In this document: piece by piece, positions 9,013 to 21,090 of the stretch
How positions within the stretch are numbered: the first letter of the stretch is position 1
Layout: each line of letters opens with the position of its first letter
Source of the DNA: Cynocephalus volans
Lineage: Eukaryota > Chordata > Mammalia > Dermoptera > Cynocephalidae
Assembly: GCF_027409185.1 (NCBI RefSeq)
Contig: NC_084462.1
Span: forward strand, 87,964,179-88,028,178
DNA length: 64,000 nt
Direction of reading: 5' to 3'
Position numbers and translations under genes: made by a program
Notes under the pieces: model-generated
What the model was told of the DNA's origin: nothing
The model's database searches: none
Seen by the model: the letters and a program-made list of their open reading frames with translations, nothing else

Positions 9013-10890
9013 TCCTTAAGTATAACTTGCATACAAAAAAGTACATAAATCATAAATGAATTTCAATGAATTTTCACAAATTGAATTCACCTGTATAACT
9101 ACTATCAGATTAAGATAACACTATTCGTATTCCAGAAATTGCCTTTGTGTCTCTTTCCAGTCGCTGTGTTGTATACCCACGACCATACCAAGGGTAACAA
9201 CTATCCTCTTTTCTGACAGAATTGATTTTGCTTGTTTTTGAACTTTATATAAATGGAATCATACAGTATTAACTCTTTTGTCTCTAGCTTCTTCATTATG
9301 TTGTACAATTCATCCATATTGTGTGTAGTTGTGGTTCATTCATTCTCATTGTAGAGTATTACATTGTATGATTATACCACAATTTATTCATTCATTTCAT
9401 TGTAGGACATTTGGATAAAATCTAGTTGTTTCTGTTGGATATATACCTAGGATTAGAATTGCTGGGTTATAGGGAATGCATTTGTTCAGCTTTAGTAGAT
9501 ACTACCAGGTAGTTTTCTATGGTGGTTGTACCAATTTATACTCCTACCTGTTGTCTAGTTGCTCCAAATCCTTGTCAACACTTGATGTCTTTTCTTTTTA
9601 GCTATTTTAATGGGTATGTAATGATATCTCATTATGGTTGTAATGTTTTTCTTTGATGACTAAAGAAATTGACTACTTTTAAAAATGTTTATTGGCTCTC
9701 TCTTGCTCTCTCTGCTCCACCATTTTCGCAATGTGACAATCTGCCATCACTGAAGTCACCATCAAAGAAAGCCTCCACAAGATGTGTTCCCTGGACTTTG
9801 GACTTCCAGCTTTTGAAAATCGTGGCTACATAACAGTCACCCTGCACCATCTGAAGCCATTTATCAGTCAAAGGTTGTGCTCAAGACCCCTCAACCAGTT
9901 TGAAATTCACTGAAACAGAACCAGCAAGCCATGAGATTTTTTAGTTATGGTGAAGAAAGATGACTGAAGAAAATTAATGCATAATTTCTCTGTGAATAAA
10001 GTTGTAGCTCTCATATGTTAAATAGGCAAGTTTATATGCTGGCATTCCATGTTCAGAGTTATAAGTAAAGTGGTGTTTTATTTTGTTTTTTAGAGTAGTC
10101 TGTAATAGTAAGAACTGTCCCTTAAGTTAGTGAATTGCATATGTACAAATTGAAATTGTAAATTGTGAACACTGGAAAGCACCACTGTGAAAGAGTAAAC
10201 ATCTCAGTAATATATTAAAATGAATGCAAATGGAGGTTAAAATTATATTACTGTGAAAATCATCTTCCAAGTATAAGTTAAGCTTTGGAGATTAGTATTA
10301 GTGGGTAACTGTTAAGAGCTTTGAAAACACTGCACATTTCTGTACAAGCCAGGATTATTATTTCTTTGTAACTTATTATTCAGCTAGGCAATTGCTTTTG
10401 ATTTGTTGGGTTGATAACATGGGATATTTACATAGATTAAAAGTATTCATTTCTATTTTTTTTTATCATCTACTAGATGATACATACACTAAAACTACCT
10501 GTGCTAATTAAAAAAAAATGTTTATTGGTCCTTTGGATAGTATTTTATGAGATGCCTGTTCATGTTATTTGCCTATTTTATGACTGGGCTTTTTCTTATT
10601 GACTTGCAGAAATTCTTTATACATACTGGGTATGAGTCTTTTTTATTTACATATTAGAATACTTTCTTTTACTCTGTGGCTTGCCTTTTAACTATCTTAT
10701 TGGTGTCTTCTGACAAACAAAAATTTGTAATTGCTTAATAGTCCCAATTTATCACATTTCCCCCCACCCCTTAAGGTTAGTGATTTTTGTGTCCTATTTA
10801 AGAAATCTTTGTCTATTATAAGGTAATGAAGCTATTCTCTTATGTTTTGTTCTAGAAGCTCTATTGTTTTACTTGTGACTTTTATAATGC
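9013..10890 (-). mobile_element. old L1 (L1M class), minus strand, split
   Basis: Antisense L1 strings such as TAAATGGAATCATACAGTAT and GAATTGCTGGGTTATAGG occupy 9013-9695. The L1 picks up again at 10514 (TGTTTATTGGTCCTTTGGAT) and runs to about 10890. The 9696-10513 block is a later insertion. Confidence 0.85.
9696..10513 (+). pseudogene. processed retrocopy of an unidentified mRNA
   Basis: This 818-bp block interrupts an L1 and is bracketed by a perfect 15-bp duplication, AAAAATGTTTATTGG, at 9681-9695 and 10514-10528. It ends in an A run just before the right copy, the signature of L1-mediated reverse transcription of a polyadenylated RNA. It has no resemblance to the SINEs or L1 of the window. 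A short open stretch (9752-9916, plus strand) is followed by a long AT-rich part with AATAAAG near 9995, like an mRNA with a long 3' UTR. I cannot name the parent gene. It could also be a noncoding RNA copy or an unrecognised retroelement; the insertion mechanism is clear, the source is not. Confidence 0.7.
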
Positions 10891-11199
10891 CTGAGTTGGG
10901 AAAGTTGTAAAAATCAACATCTATCCATATTAAAGAGCTATTTTTGTAGAACCAGAGTATTGTAATATCAAATCTAAAGTTTTGTTTTTTTCTAGTCCCT
11001 TGGCAAGTAAACCAATTTCTGATTGGCTTGCAACATGGCCTATTTACTAAGGGACACTTTGCTGAAGTAAATCAAACAAGGTGAGTTTTTCCACACAGGA
11101 AGAAAAAAAAAGCGAGATAATCTGAAGTAGAATCTGAGATTCTTTTCCTCCTATGACTGGAAGTTCTTGTCACAAAAATATTTCATATTTTTCGAAGGC
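10891..11199. other. unassigned stretch
   Basis: No gene seen. AGTCCCTTGGCAAGTAAA (near 10995) is partly mirrored by TTTACTAAGGGAC (near 11043), a worn inverted repeat that may be a small DNA transposon. Confidence 0.45.
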
Positions 11200-11525
11200 T
11201 AACCCCCCCACCAATATCAGAGGTATTGAGTTTGTTTGTAGCTTGACGACCTTGCTCCATCATTTATCCTCTCCTTTCACCTTCAGTTTTTTGTCTCCTC
11301 TGCACTGTCCCTTTCAACCTACAAACTCCATCTCACCAATTCATTCTACAGCAGAAACCCTCAACCATTTTCCTCATATACTCTTTTCCTTGGTTGACAA
11401 AGTTCCGGAAAGAGAAGTCACATTTGCTCTTTTACTTTCTCACTTCCTATTTCTCCTTAGCCACTTGTCCCATCTTGTCTACTGTTCTTACCATCTACAG
11501 AAACTGCTCTCTTGAAAACTCTCAA
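11200..11525 (+). mobile_element. probable L2 (LINE2) ORF relic
   Basis: Pyrimidine-rich sequence with the look of the L2 ORF2 3' part (GAAACTGCTCTCTTGAAAAC at the end). Low similarity. Confidence 0.4.
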
Positions 11526-11589
11526 AATTAGTATGCCCGAACTGAATTTTTTCAGTTCTCCCATTTTCACTTCCAGATGCTAACAGCAG

Positions 11590-12569
11590 AGAAAATAAGA
11601 GGAAAGCCCTGAAGGCACTGGAGAAGTCTGGAACGGTGCCCCACCCACCACAGGCCCTGAGGCCTAGAAGGACTGAGTTATCCTGGAGGACAGACCTGGG
11701 GCGCAGCTGCCCTCAACAACCTACTCCCTGCATCCCAGCTGCTTCAGCTGGAGTGGCCCCGAGTGTGGTTAGTGCAGCAGCCCTGGAGAGTAGAGGCCTG
11801 AAACCTCGGTGGCGTCCATGTTGTGTTAAGTCTGCAGGCCGCAGGACACATGAGCAGTGGAGGTGTGGCAGCCTCCATCCAGATTCCAGAGGATGTATGG
11901 AAAAGCCTGGAAGCCCAGGCAGAGAACTGCTGCAGGGGCAGAGCCACCACACAGGTCATCTACTAGAGCAATGCCAAGCAGAAAAGTGGGGCTGGAGCCC
12001 CCACAGAGAGCCCCCACCAGGGAAATGTCTAATAGAGTCAATGCAGCAGGGCTGCCGCCAGGACCCCAGAACTGCAGGGCCACTGGTAACATGCAACACA
12101 GGCCTGGAAAAGCTGCAGGCTCCAGCACAGCCCAATGGGCTACGCCTGGCAGAGCTGTGGGAACAAGGCTGCCTGATGCTTTGGGGGCCCAGATGCCCAA
12201 TTGTGCCCAGGATGCAGGACTTGGAGTCAAAGAACATTATTTTGGAGCTTTAAGACATAAGGTCTGCCCTGCTGGGTTTCTGCCTTGTTTGGGGCCTGTT
12301 TTTCCTTTCTTTTGGCCTATTCCTCCCTTTTGAAATGGGAATGTATACCCAATGTCTGTTCCACCATTGTATCTTGGCAGTAGATAAATTTGGTTTTGTT
12401 TTTCAGGTTCACAGCTGGACGGACTTTTGCTTTTGGTCTCAGAGGAGACTTTGGACTTTGGACTTTTAAGTTGGTGCTGGAGCAAGCTAAGACTTTTGGG
12501 ACTGTTGGGATAGAATGATTGTATTTTGTATGTGAGAGTTACATGAGTTTTGGGGGGCCAGGGGCGGAA
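11590..12569 (+). mobile_element. MaLR (MST/THE1-type) internal region, 3' part
   Basis: TTCCAGAGGATGTATGGAAA, GGAGTCAAAGAACATTATTT, TTTGGAGCTTTAAGACAT and GGGGGGCCAGGGGCGGAATG are signature strings of the 3' internal part of primate-type MST/THE1 retrotransposons. It runs directly into an LTR. It is GC-rich and stop-poor, which yields several overlapping open frames up to 205 codons (11636-12253). These are not genes: MaLR internals do not encode proteins. Confidence 0.9.
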
Positions 12570-12976
12570 TGATGGAATTTGGATGCGTTGTCCCCTCCAA
12601 AACTAATGTGGAAATTTGATCTCCCATGTGGCAGTGTTGGAAACCGATTGAGTCATGGGGGCGGATCCCTCATGAATGGATTAATGCTCTCCCTGGGAGA
12701 GGAGGGACTAATGAGTGAGTTCTTGCTCCATTAGTTCCCATGAGAGCTCATTGCTTAAAAGGACCCTGGCACCTCCTCTCTCTCTCTTGCTTCCGGTCGC
12801 CATGTGATCTGCTTGTACCCACCAGCTGCCTACCACTTTCTGCCATGAGTAGAAGCAGCCTGAGGCCCATGCCAGACACAGCTGTCCCAGAATCGTAAGC
12901 CAAATAAACCTCTCTTCTTTATAAATTACCCAGTCTCAGGTAATTCTGTTATAGCAACACAAAATGGACTAAAACA
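12570..12976 (+). mobile_element. MaLR LTR (MST-like), 3' LTR
   Basis: Starts TGATGGAATTTGG, contains GAGTCATGGGGGCGGATCC, AATAAACCTCTC (poly-A signal) and TATAAATTACCCAGTCTCAG, and ends GGACTAAAACA. About 407 bp, a normal MaLR LTR length. It joins the internal region on its left, so this is the 3' end of one 5'-truncated element. Confidence 0.93.
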
Positions 12977-13059
12977 GAAATCAAGCAAAACTCACTTTAA
13001 TGGGAAACACACTGGAGGGGACACATTTGGATCTTAAGAGAAGTGTGTGCAGGACATAT

Positions 13060-13205
13060 GTTGTGTTCAGTTTATCATTGTGCTGGGTGCTGTAGCAGGT
13101 GCAAGGAATACAAAAAAGATATGGTTCCTGCTTTCAAGACACTGACAGTTTGGCATGGGGCAGTCTGTTGATAGAAATAGGAAACAGGGTGACAGAGTAG
13201 AGTGT
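13060..13205 (-). mobile_element. L2 3' end fragment, minus strand
   Basis: GTGCTGGGTGCTGTAGCAGG and GGTTCCTGCTTTCAAGACAC match the antisense of the L2 3' end. Confidence 0.6.
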
Positions 13206-13549
13206 TTTCTCTAAAATGTCCCTGAAAACCCAGAGTAATCCCATCCCAGAGGTAGAAGGGGAATCTGTGGTTAACAGCAGGCAGGCCAAAAGATTTTCTC
13301 AATTTACCTAACACTAAGCTTGATGATTAGTAGTCTTGTCTATCTAACAACTATATGTAAAAAGCAAGGCATATGTCACCCACTGCTTAGGCCCTACCCT
13401 AAGAATAATAAGCTACGAAATTTAAATATGTCTTCAAATTGGGTAGGTAAATGGATTAGATGTTATTGCCTTTTTGTTCAATGCTTAGAACAAGGATTAA
13501 AACCTTGTACCTCCACTCTCAGTAGTCTGACAGCTCTGCATTCATGAAA

Positions 13550-13605
13550 CCTAGCAGTGTGCCTGTCACTTAGTGAACACTCAGTAATTGTTGAATAAAT
13601 GGAAA
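13550..13605 (+). mobile_element. L2/MIR 3' tail fragment
   Basis: CACTCAGTAATTGTTGAATA is the shared 3' tail motif of L2 and MIR. Confidence 0.55.
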
Positions 13606-13609
13606 AAGC

Positions 13610-14007
13610 AGTTATGGGCCAAACACTATGTAAAGTGCTATAGAAGACACAGAAGATGTGAACATTTATGAAAAGAAATTAAGACACATGAAATAATCAT
13701 TGAACAAGATATCTGTGAATTAGTAAAAAGGAACATCAGGGAGGGCTAGAGTAGACAGCACTCATCAAGAGACCTATATTCCAGTCTGTAATGAACTAGC
13801 TTTGCTACCTCATGTAGAAATTTTCCCTTTTCATTTTCTTTTAAAATAAGGAAACTGTTTAAGATTAACTTTGAAGTCCTTCCCAACTTTTTAATTTTTA
13901 CATTTTTTTCTATTTATATAGGAAAAGCTCCCTTTTTTTAAAAAAAATAGGTAAACATTTAATTTATATGGTTTAAAAAACAGAACATCAACAGAATATT
14001 GTGCACA
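13610..14007. other. unassigned AT-rich stretch
   Basis: Nothing recognisable. Further unassigned sequence lies at 14084-14765. Confidence 0.5.
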
Positions 14008-14083
14008 TGAGGGTACTTCAAAAAGTCCATAGAAAAATGGAATTAAGATGAGTCTTTGCATAAACTTTTTTAACCCCTCATAT
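14008..14083. mobile_element. palindromic MITE, copy 2
   Basis: GAGGGTACTTCAAAAAGTCC at the left, AACCCCTCAT at the right. Same unit as at 2877. Confidence 0.8.
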
Positions 14084-14765
14084 ATAAATGTAATCTTTTA
14101 TTAAAACGTAGCACACTATATACTTTCTTCACCTTCCTATCATTAAGCTCATATCAAGAAGGAAAAATTTTCCTATCAGTACATATAGATATTCCTTATT
14201 TTTGACTTACATTGTTATCTATCTCGACTTTCCTTTTTGTTACGCGGATGGTTTTGATTTTCACATGGATGACTTTATCAACTTTTCTTCATTGATTTCT
14301 AGTTTGAGTCAGAATCAAACATGGTTTAGCTTCTTCAGTGGTGCTGTTTTCTTGCCTAGTCAAAAGATATCTCTGTGGATAAAACAAGTTTGTGCTCTTT
14401 GCTCTTATTAACTCTGTCATTAACTCTCTCTGGCCTGGATTTGCAGAAACCCAAGAGCAGGGAAACTGTGCCATGTAGCTGCACGTCTATCCTACACGAC
14501 CAACTCTTTAGGCTAGTCAGCGAGGGATTACTTTAAGCTTGGTTGGTCTAGGTTTCCCTAAGTATGGTGCCTTTTCTTTTTGAAGAGGTGGGGGTGGGTT
14601 TGAGGGAAATAAGGGAGTATAAATACCCAGATCTCACATAAGATCTCAACAGGTGGATCCTTTCTTGGATCTTAGTCTTGATTTAACCATAAGAGCTTAT
14701 AAAGTCTATCTCTTTTTCCCATACTCCAGGGTGGGACTTTTGTTAAGCTGTGCTACACTATATAT

Positions 14766-14873
14766 AATTTTTTTTGGTTTGATTTGTTTTGGCAGCTAGC
14801 CAGTACACAGATGGAACCCTGGGCCTTGGTGTTATCAGCACCATGCTCTAACTAACTGAGCTTACCAGCCAGC
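14766..14873 (-). mobile_element. tRNA-Ile SINE monomer
   Basis: TTGGCAGCTAGCCAGTACAC, CTTGGTGTTATCAGCACC, then CTGAGCTTACCAGCC. Flanks CTACACTATATA and CTACACATAAA are a worn duplication. Confidence 0.88.
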
Positions 14874-15479
14874 CCTCTACACATAAATCTTAAAGCACTA
14901 TTGTTATAAACAGCTTGGTAATAAATAGGGATTGTCCCAAACTCCCCATACTGCAAACTTGGAATGTCCTTGGGAAGAGAAAGGCAAAAGCAGTGACTGA
15001 ATGACTGGGCTGGCTGCTCAGTGTTGGAGGATATTTCTACCTTGCATTTACTCCATTTCCTCAGCTGTGCAGTTGTGGCTTCTAATCAAGGGGATATAAG
15101 CAGACAGGAAGGAAGACAGAGGTAATTGTTTTAGAATTGAGCTCTTAATCTTCTGAAAGTGAGATGAGAGAATCAGTTCAGTATCTTGAACAGTAAGACA
15201 CAAATAGGTGGAATAATGGTCAAATAAATTCTTGAAGAATCTTTCAGTCAGTTCACTGTTCCATAGTTCCCTTAAGGTGCAGTACACATTTAGTTCCTAC
15301 CTTTGGACTCTTGCTTCTTTAACAGGAAAGGAGAGGACAAAGACTCCAGAAATCTACATTTTCACATATTAATTTTATTCTATGTGTTGTGCCAGGGTTT
15401 CACTCCTAAAAGAAAAACAGTGGGAGAAAGGGTAGTCATCCTTGTCTGAGAAGCAACATGGTAGAGTAGAAATAAAACA

Positions 15480-15660
15480 TGAGTTTGGGTGGACAGACCA
15501 CATGGGTACGAAGTCCTCATTTTTGTTTTCTACAGCATGTTTAGTGTCTACATTTTCTCATCTGCAAAATGGGGGATAACATCTTCCTTGCAGAGATTAA
15601 ATGAGATAATCTACATGAAAGCACTCAGTAGCTGTTAAATAAATGTATGGTAAGTGAAGT
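15480..15660 (+). mobile_element. MIR SINE, plus strand
   Basis: TTTTCTCATCTGCAAAATGG, GAGATTAAATGAGATAAT and TGTTAAATAAATG are the core and tail of MIR. Confidence 0.88.
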
Positions 15661-15824
15661 TTAATGTGTACTGATGTCCAGCATTTTAACTTCCATGCTT
15701 GGTAAGACATTTAATTTGAAGACTCTTTATATATTAATTTCAGCAGGTAACAGAACCACACAGAATAATGTAAAGTAAGACAACGAAAGCATAATGTAGT
15801 TATTAGTTATATGCAATCATACTT

Positions 15825-16015
15825 TATTTTAAAAATTATTTTATTATAGAACATTTCAACATATATAGAAATATAGAGAATATAAAGAACTATCATCCAG
15901 CTTCAATTATCATCCCTGACCCAATTCTAGATTATTTTGAAACAAATCCCAGATATCAATATCATTTCCTCTTAAATATTTCAATTACTTGACTTGCCTA
16001 AAAAAACATTCAATG
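15825..16015. mobile_element. old L1-like UTR fragment
   Basis: ATCATCCAGCTTCAATTATC and TTTTGAAACAAATCCCAGAT match a common old L1 noncoding region; a second copy lies at 45775. Confidence 0.55.
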
Positions 16016-16560
16016 TCTCAATAAAAGATTACTGTTTTAAAAATTTAATCCTAGTGAAGTGGTGTTTACAACTAATTGATCACAACCAGTTAGTTTTGTT
16101 TCTTCTCCACTCCCACCACTTTGCTTGACTAGCCTTCAGAAAATAAAAACATAAAGAAACTTAATCATAACACCATCTCAGAGCAAAACACAATAGCTAA
16201 ACAAATTTAATATCATTTCTTGGTATCATCAAACAGCCAGATTTAACGCCACTTACAGCCCATTAAGTGAATGAGTTTATACCTGTATTTACATACCTGA
16301 TTTCAACTTGAGACAGAAGAGGTCCCAAATTCCAAGCGACTCCCAAGACACAAATTAAAATTTGGAGACATTAAGCAAATTGAAGGATTTCCCAATAACC
16401 ACCTGCCACGCCTAAAGATGTCATTGTTGCCAAACCATGCAGGAACCACACAGACAATATGTTGGCTGTAGTTAATCTCAAGGACAGGGCACTACTAACT
16501 AACAGTTATAATTCTTTTTTGGATGGACCTTTATGAATCTGTTGAAAACCAGGGACATAC
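16016..16560. other. unassigned stretch
   Basis: No gene or repeat recognised. Confidence 0.5.
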
Positions 16561-16931
16561 TGTCTTAGTTAGGGCTGCCTTAACAAAATACCATAGACTG
16601 AGTGGCTTAAATAACAGAAATTTATTTCTCATAGGTTTGGAGCATAGTTAAGTCCAGGGTGCCAGCCAACTCGGTTCTTGGTGAGGGCTCTCTTCCTGGC
16701 CTGTAGACAGTCACCTCACTGTGTCCTCACAGGGCTTTTCCTCTATGCTTCTGAGGAGAGAGCTCTCTCTTCTTCTTATAAATCTAATAATCCCATCACG
16801 AGGGCCCCACCTTCATGACCTCATCTAACCCTAATTACCTCCCAAAGGCCCTATTTCCAAATACCATTGCGTTGGGGGTTAGGGCTTCAACTTATGAATT
16901 TTGGGAGGAAACAAACATTCAGTCCATAACA
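16561..16931 (-). mobile_element. MaLR LTR (MST/MLT1-like), solo, minus strand
   Basis: TGTCTTAGTTAGGGCTGCCT, AACAAAATACCATAGACTGA and CCAAATACCATTGCGTTGGG are antisense MaLR LTR strings; it ends AGTCCATAACA. About 371 bp with no internal region beside it. Confidence 0.9.
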
Positions 16932-17739
16932 CGCATTGAGTTGGTACACTATAAAGTGGGCAGAAGTAAAGACATCTAAATAGCTGGAAAAAGGTGAGAG
17001 CATTAAGGACATGCAAACACATGCCTATCTCCAGCACTTTAGTAACAGATTTACTTATGACCTTGACAATAAAGCTGAGGCTGATCCAAGTTGGGTTAAT
17101 CAGTGATACTATTTTCTGACAGAAGAGATGTCTGGGTGTCTGTCTAACTACTTTTTGTTAGCAGTGAGGTAACCCAGTAATGAGAAACACTTTGCCAGAA
17201 AGGAGAAAAGCAGAGGAAATAGAAAAGAGTGAACAGGATCTCTTCTGTTTCTGTTTTTTTGGCAGCTGGCTGGTACAGGTATCTTTTTCTTAAAATAAAT
17301 GAATATGAAATCATTTTACCATTTCAGATATGTATACTGAACAAATTCTTTTGATACTATACCCTAGACTATATATTACCCCATATATTTAGCAGTTGTC
17401 TCAACAGGTATCATATTCTCAAAATCAAAATAGTTCTAATTAACTTTGAGAAATAGATATAACGCCTAGGTTTTTTATTTATTTTTATTTATTTTTGGAG
17501 AAAAGAGATACTAAAATACATTAATACTTATAAGGCATCAAAAGTCCAAAAACATTTGGCAATCAGTGATTAAGAAGCCGTGTTCTCTCCAAAGATATCC
17601 CTTATGACTTTAAAAGGAGGTAGATAGTTGAATAAATTTGTGTACATCAGACACTGTTAACCCAGTTGTCCAGACAGTGCTGTTTACTTGAAAATGGCAA
17701 TATAGTAATGTTTGAGCCTTTTTCTCATGCAAGCAATTT
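16932..17739. other. unassigned stretch with SINE stub
   Basis: 17258-17284 (TTTGGCAGCTGGCTGGTACA) is a truncated minus-strand SINE. The rest is not recognised. Confidence 0.5.
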
Positions 17740-17940
17740 TCTAGGCACTTTATATGTTTGTTTAATCTTCTAAAAAATATATAAGGTAGATTCCATTATA
17801 TTCCCCACTTTACAGAGGAGGGAACTAAAGTACAGAGAGCTGAAGAGACTTGCCTAAGGATTCACAGCTAGTGTATTATGTAGCTGGCATTCAAACACAG
17901 GCAGTTGGGCTCCCAAGATTAAGATGCTCTACAAACCTAA
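17740..17940 (-). mobile_element. MIR SINE, minus strand
   Basis: CCCCACTTTACAGAGGAGGG, CTTGCCTAAGGATTCACAGC and GCATTCAAACACAGGCAG match antisense MIR. Confidence 0.88.
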
Positions 17941-18389
17941 AATGAGGAAAACGTTTGGCAAGCCAGAGGATGAGCATGCCACATCTAAGTCTTTTCCTCC
18001 CCCCTAAATTACTCTTGCTCTAAGTAACTCTGATATTATTCCTGGAAATCTTTCTTTACACCCTGACGTAATCCTCAATGCAAGTAGAATCCACAGCCCA
18101 ATATCCCTACTTTCCGCCTCCTTGTGCCACCTCAGCATGATTAACTAGAAATCATTTTCAGCTCTTATCATACGAGGAGAATTTTTCATGAAGTTAGTAA
18201 TTTCCTTCCACTTATCAGGTTGATTCTCTGCAATTCAAGCAAAGGCTGAAGGATCTTTTTAGATCCTGCTAAGCTTGCAGATTCGCCGGGGGCAAAAAAA
18301 AAAAAAAAAAAGGGTGCAGGTGGTGCTGTTTGTAGTAATTCCTGGCCCCTTTCCAGGTTTGCTGGCTGCTTTGACTGCATAAGTAACCA

Positions 18390-18940
18390 TGCTTATTTAT
18401 TATTTATTTATTTAAAAAGACAAACTGAAATTGTACATGCTTATGAGGTACAATATGATATTTTGATACATGTATGTTTTATGTTAATGATTGGGTCAGG
18501 GTAGTCAATATAACCATTGCCTCTTGCACTTATAATTTCCTTTGGTCGAAAACATTCAACAGCCTCTCCTCTAGCTATTATGTAATATAAAAAACTTAAC
18601 TGTTAGTTTGGTTTTTGTTTTTGTGACCGGTAAGGGGATCGCAACCCTTGGCTTGGTGTTGTCTGCACCGCGCTCAGCCAGTGAGCGCACCGGCCATCCC
18701 TATAATAGGATCCGAACCCATGGTGGGTGCGCTGCTGCACTCCCAGTGCTGCACTCCCCTGAGTGAGCCACGGCGTCGTCCCCTTAACTGTTAACTATAG
18801 TCACCCTACTATACAATAGAACACAAGAACTTATTCCGCTTATTGTAATTATGTACCTGTTGGCCAACCTCTCACTGTTTTTCCTTCCTTTCTCCCCTCC
18901 CTAGTCTCTGGTAACCACTGTTCTACTCTCTAGTTGTGTT
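18390..18940 (-). mobile_element. L1 3' UTR, minus strand, split by SINE
   Basis: GAGGTACAATATGATATTTT, AACTATAGTCACCCTACTAT and CTGGTAACCACTGTTCTACT are antisense L1 3' UTR strings. Confidence 0.8.
18607..18782 (-). mobile_element. dimeric tRNA-Ile SINE inside L1
   Basis: GTGACCGGTAAGGGGATCGC, CTTGGTGTTGTCTGCACC and AGGATCCGAACCCATGG mark the two arms in reverse. The duplication CTTAACTGTTAG / CTTAACTGTTAA (18595-18606 and 18783-18794) brackets it. Confidence 0.92.
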
Positions 18941-19094
18941 ATAGCTGCTAGAGCTGCAGCAAAGATTTTCTGTCCTAAACATATCCTGTTAACTGAACCC
19001 CATTTCCTGCAATTTAACCAAATGATTTTGTTATTGGTCCTAAGAATATTAAGTTGGACTTGAAATAATCTGCCCTTCAAAAGCTGGCAGGTAA

Positions 19095-19625
19095 AAATCC
19101 AAAAATCTGGTAAGACTATCAGCAATGCTGTGGAGAAATTTGGTACATGGAGGGCGAATTAAAAATACATATATTCCCTTTTGCAGAGCAGTTCTACTTC
19201 TGGGAAATGAGATGAGACATACTTAAATACACAAAATAAGAACATGTGCATACAAGGACGTTCATCAAACACTAATTAGAATATGAAAGATTAGAATCTT
19301 AATATCCATTAATTGGGTAATGTCTGGATAAATTATTTGCAGGGGTAAGAAAAGTAGTGCCTTTTATGCATCAATATGGAAAAGCCTAATATATTTTAAG
19401 TGCAAAGTGCAGAAGAGTATGTGTAATACCTTCCCTTTTGCATGAAAATGGGGAAAAATAACAATATTCTTACTTACATGTATAGGCATGAAAAAAACTA
19501 TGGAAGAATACACAAGACAAAAAAAAAGTAGAGGTTACTTTGTAGGTGGGAAATGGACAGACAGAAGACGGTGGTGATATTCTTAAAAATTTATCTGTTC
19601 AAATAATTTTTAAAAATTAGCTACA
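19095..19625 (+). mobile_element. old L1 ORF2 3' end / UTR
   Basis: AGCAGTTCTACTTCTGGGAA, ATATCCATTAATTGGGTAAT and AGAGGTTACTTTGTAGGTGG follow the L1M sense 3' part. Confidence 0.75.
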
Positions 19626-20878
19626 AGCTCTAACCAACCAACAATTATTAAATGCCTGCTGTATTAAAACAGAGTAACACATATGGGTTTAGGTCGCCCA
19701 AATGCAACCTTAACTCTGGGATGCAAAATATAAAACTGAATGAAGTGGCTGTGTCTAACCAATTCCTGTAAGTCAAAGTTCTTGGTGCCTCTGGGGGATT
19801 CTGAGATTGATGATTTTGCCAAGGAATTTCACTTGTTTATCGGGGGTCTTTTCTAGAACTCAGAGAGGGTAGACAAACAAACAGAGATAGAAGGTGCCAA
19901 GCTCCCCCAATCAATCAAAAATTCTTCAGCAGTCTGTATGCCAAAAATCCAGGCATAATTCATCTGTAAATCTAAAAACGTGTAGGAAAGAACCAGGAAT
20001 TGATTATGATGGAGCATTTTTCTTTTAATTTTCTTTAATGTTATAAGTGCTATTTTAAAAGTAAATGATTTTAATAAACCTAGAATGGAAAAGTCTTCTC
20101 ATCAATTACACTGGATTACTCTAAATTGAGATACTGCTGCTTTTCAAAAGGCATGTGTTAATGACCAGCAATTATCTTTTATTCCAAGTTTTAATGACCT
20201 TGACTGGAAAAACCATTCTGATCTCTTCCCTTAGAATTTCAGGTGACTAAAACTGCACTGGAAACACAGAGCACACAATTACATAACATTCCAGTGTTTC
20301 CCAATGTGAAGGATTCATACCACCGCGATGACACTCAAGATGGTTCTAGGAAGTACACAAACAGAGCAGTAAACGACACTGAATCACACTGTGAGAAAGT
20401 TATTCCTGTATCTCTTCTCCTTCAAGGCTTCAGATTCAAAGCACTTGGCTGGCAAGAATATCTAGCTAGAATTTAATAACTGGTTTTATTTTCATTATAC
20501 TAATTTTTACAGTTATCTTGATTTTTTTTTCCTTACGGCTAGAGGTTTAGAATAAAAATGTGCATCTGGATTACCCACACTCATAGAAACACAACAAAGA
20601 AGAGTACAAGTACTGCTGCCTATGTTCCAGGAACCCCTTGGTCACAAAACACAAAAACTCAGTGGTCTTTTTTCCAGGGATTGTCTTTCCTTGACTGAGA
20701 TTCTCCTCACGGTCTTCTGTAACAGACACTCGGCTCTCCAGGAATGATATAGTGCACAGTATAAACTGGAGTCAAGCTGGTTTTAAATGCTGGTTCTTTA
20801 TCTTACTGTCTATCAGATGAGGCTAAAATTGGCTATCCTGAATTTGAGAGGAATATATGTATGTATTTGAGAGGAATA
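19626..20878. other. unassigned stretch with a 77-codon open frame
   Basis: 19640-20200 has no recognised repeat. From 20234, just after a plausible acceptor (CTCTTCCCTTAG), a frame stays open to the stop at 20474-20476. The open stretch starts with GTG, not ATG, and the peptide has no domain I recognise. It could be a noncoding exon, a retrocopy scrap or chance. Confidence 0.3.
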
Positions 20879-20998
20879 TATATATAAAATTTAAAAAATA
20901 CATATATATATTTTTGGCAACTGGCTGGTCTGGAGATCTGAACCCTTGAACTTGGTGTTATAACACCATGCTCTAACCAATTGAGCTAACTGGCCAGC
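20879..20998 (-). mobile_element. tRNA-Ile SINE monomer
   Basis: GGCAACTGGCTGGTCTGGAG, CTTGGTGTTATAACACCATG, GAGCTAACTGGCCAGC. Perfect 11-bp duplication TGAGAGGAATA (20868-20878 and 20999-21009); MIR-like tail sequence continues after it to about 21090. Confidence 0.93.
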
Positions 20999-21090
20999 TG
21001 AGAGGAATAAATGAGGTCGCAAATCCAGAGCAGCTGACACACAATTTAATAAATGCTCAATAAAAGCTGATTTCCTTTCCTCCTTTACCT

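Noticed and set aside
11636..12333. Overlapping open frames of up to 205 codons
   Set aside because: They lie wholly in the GC-rich internal part of a MaLR retrotransposon, which is noncoding, and occur on both strands at once.
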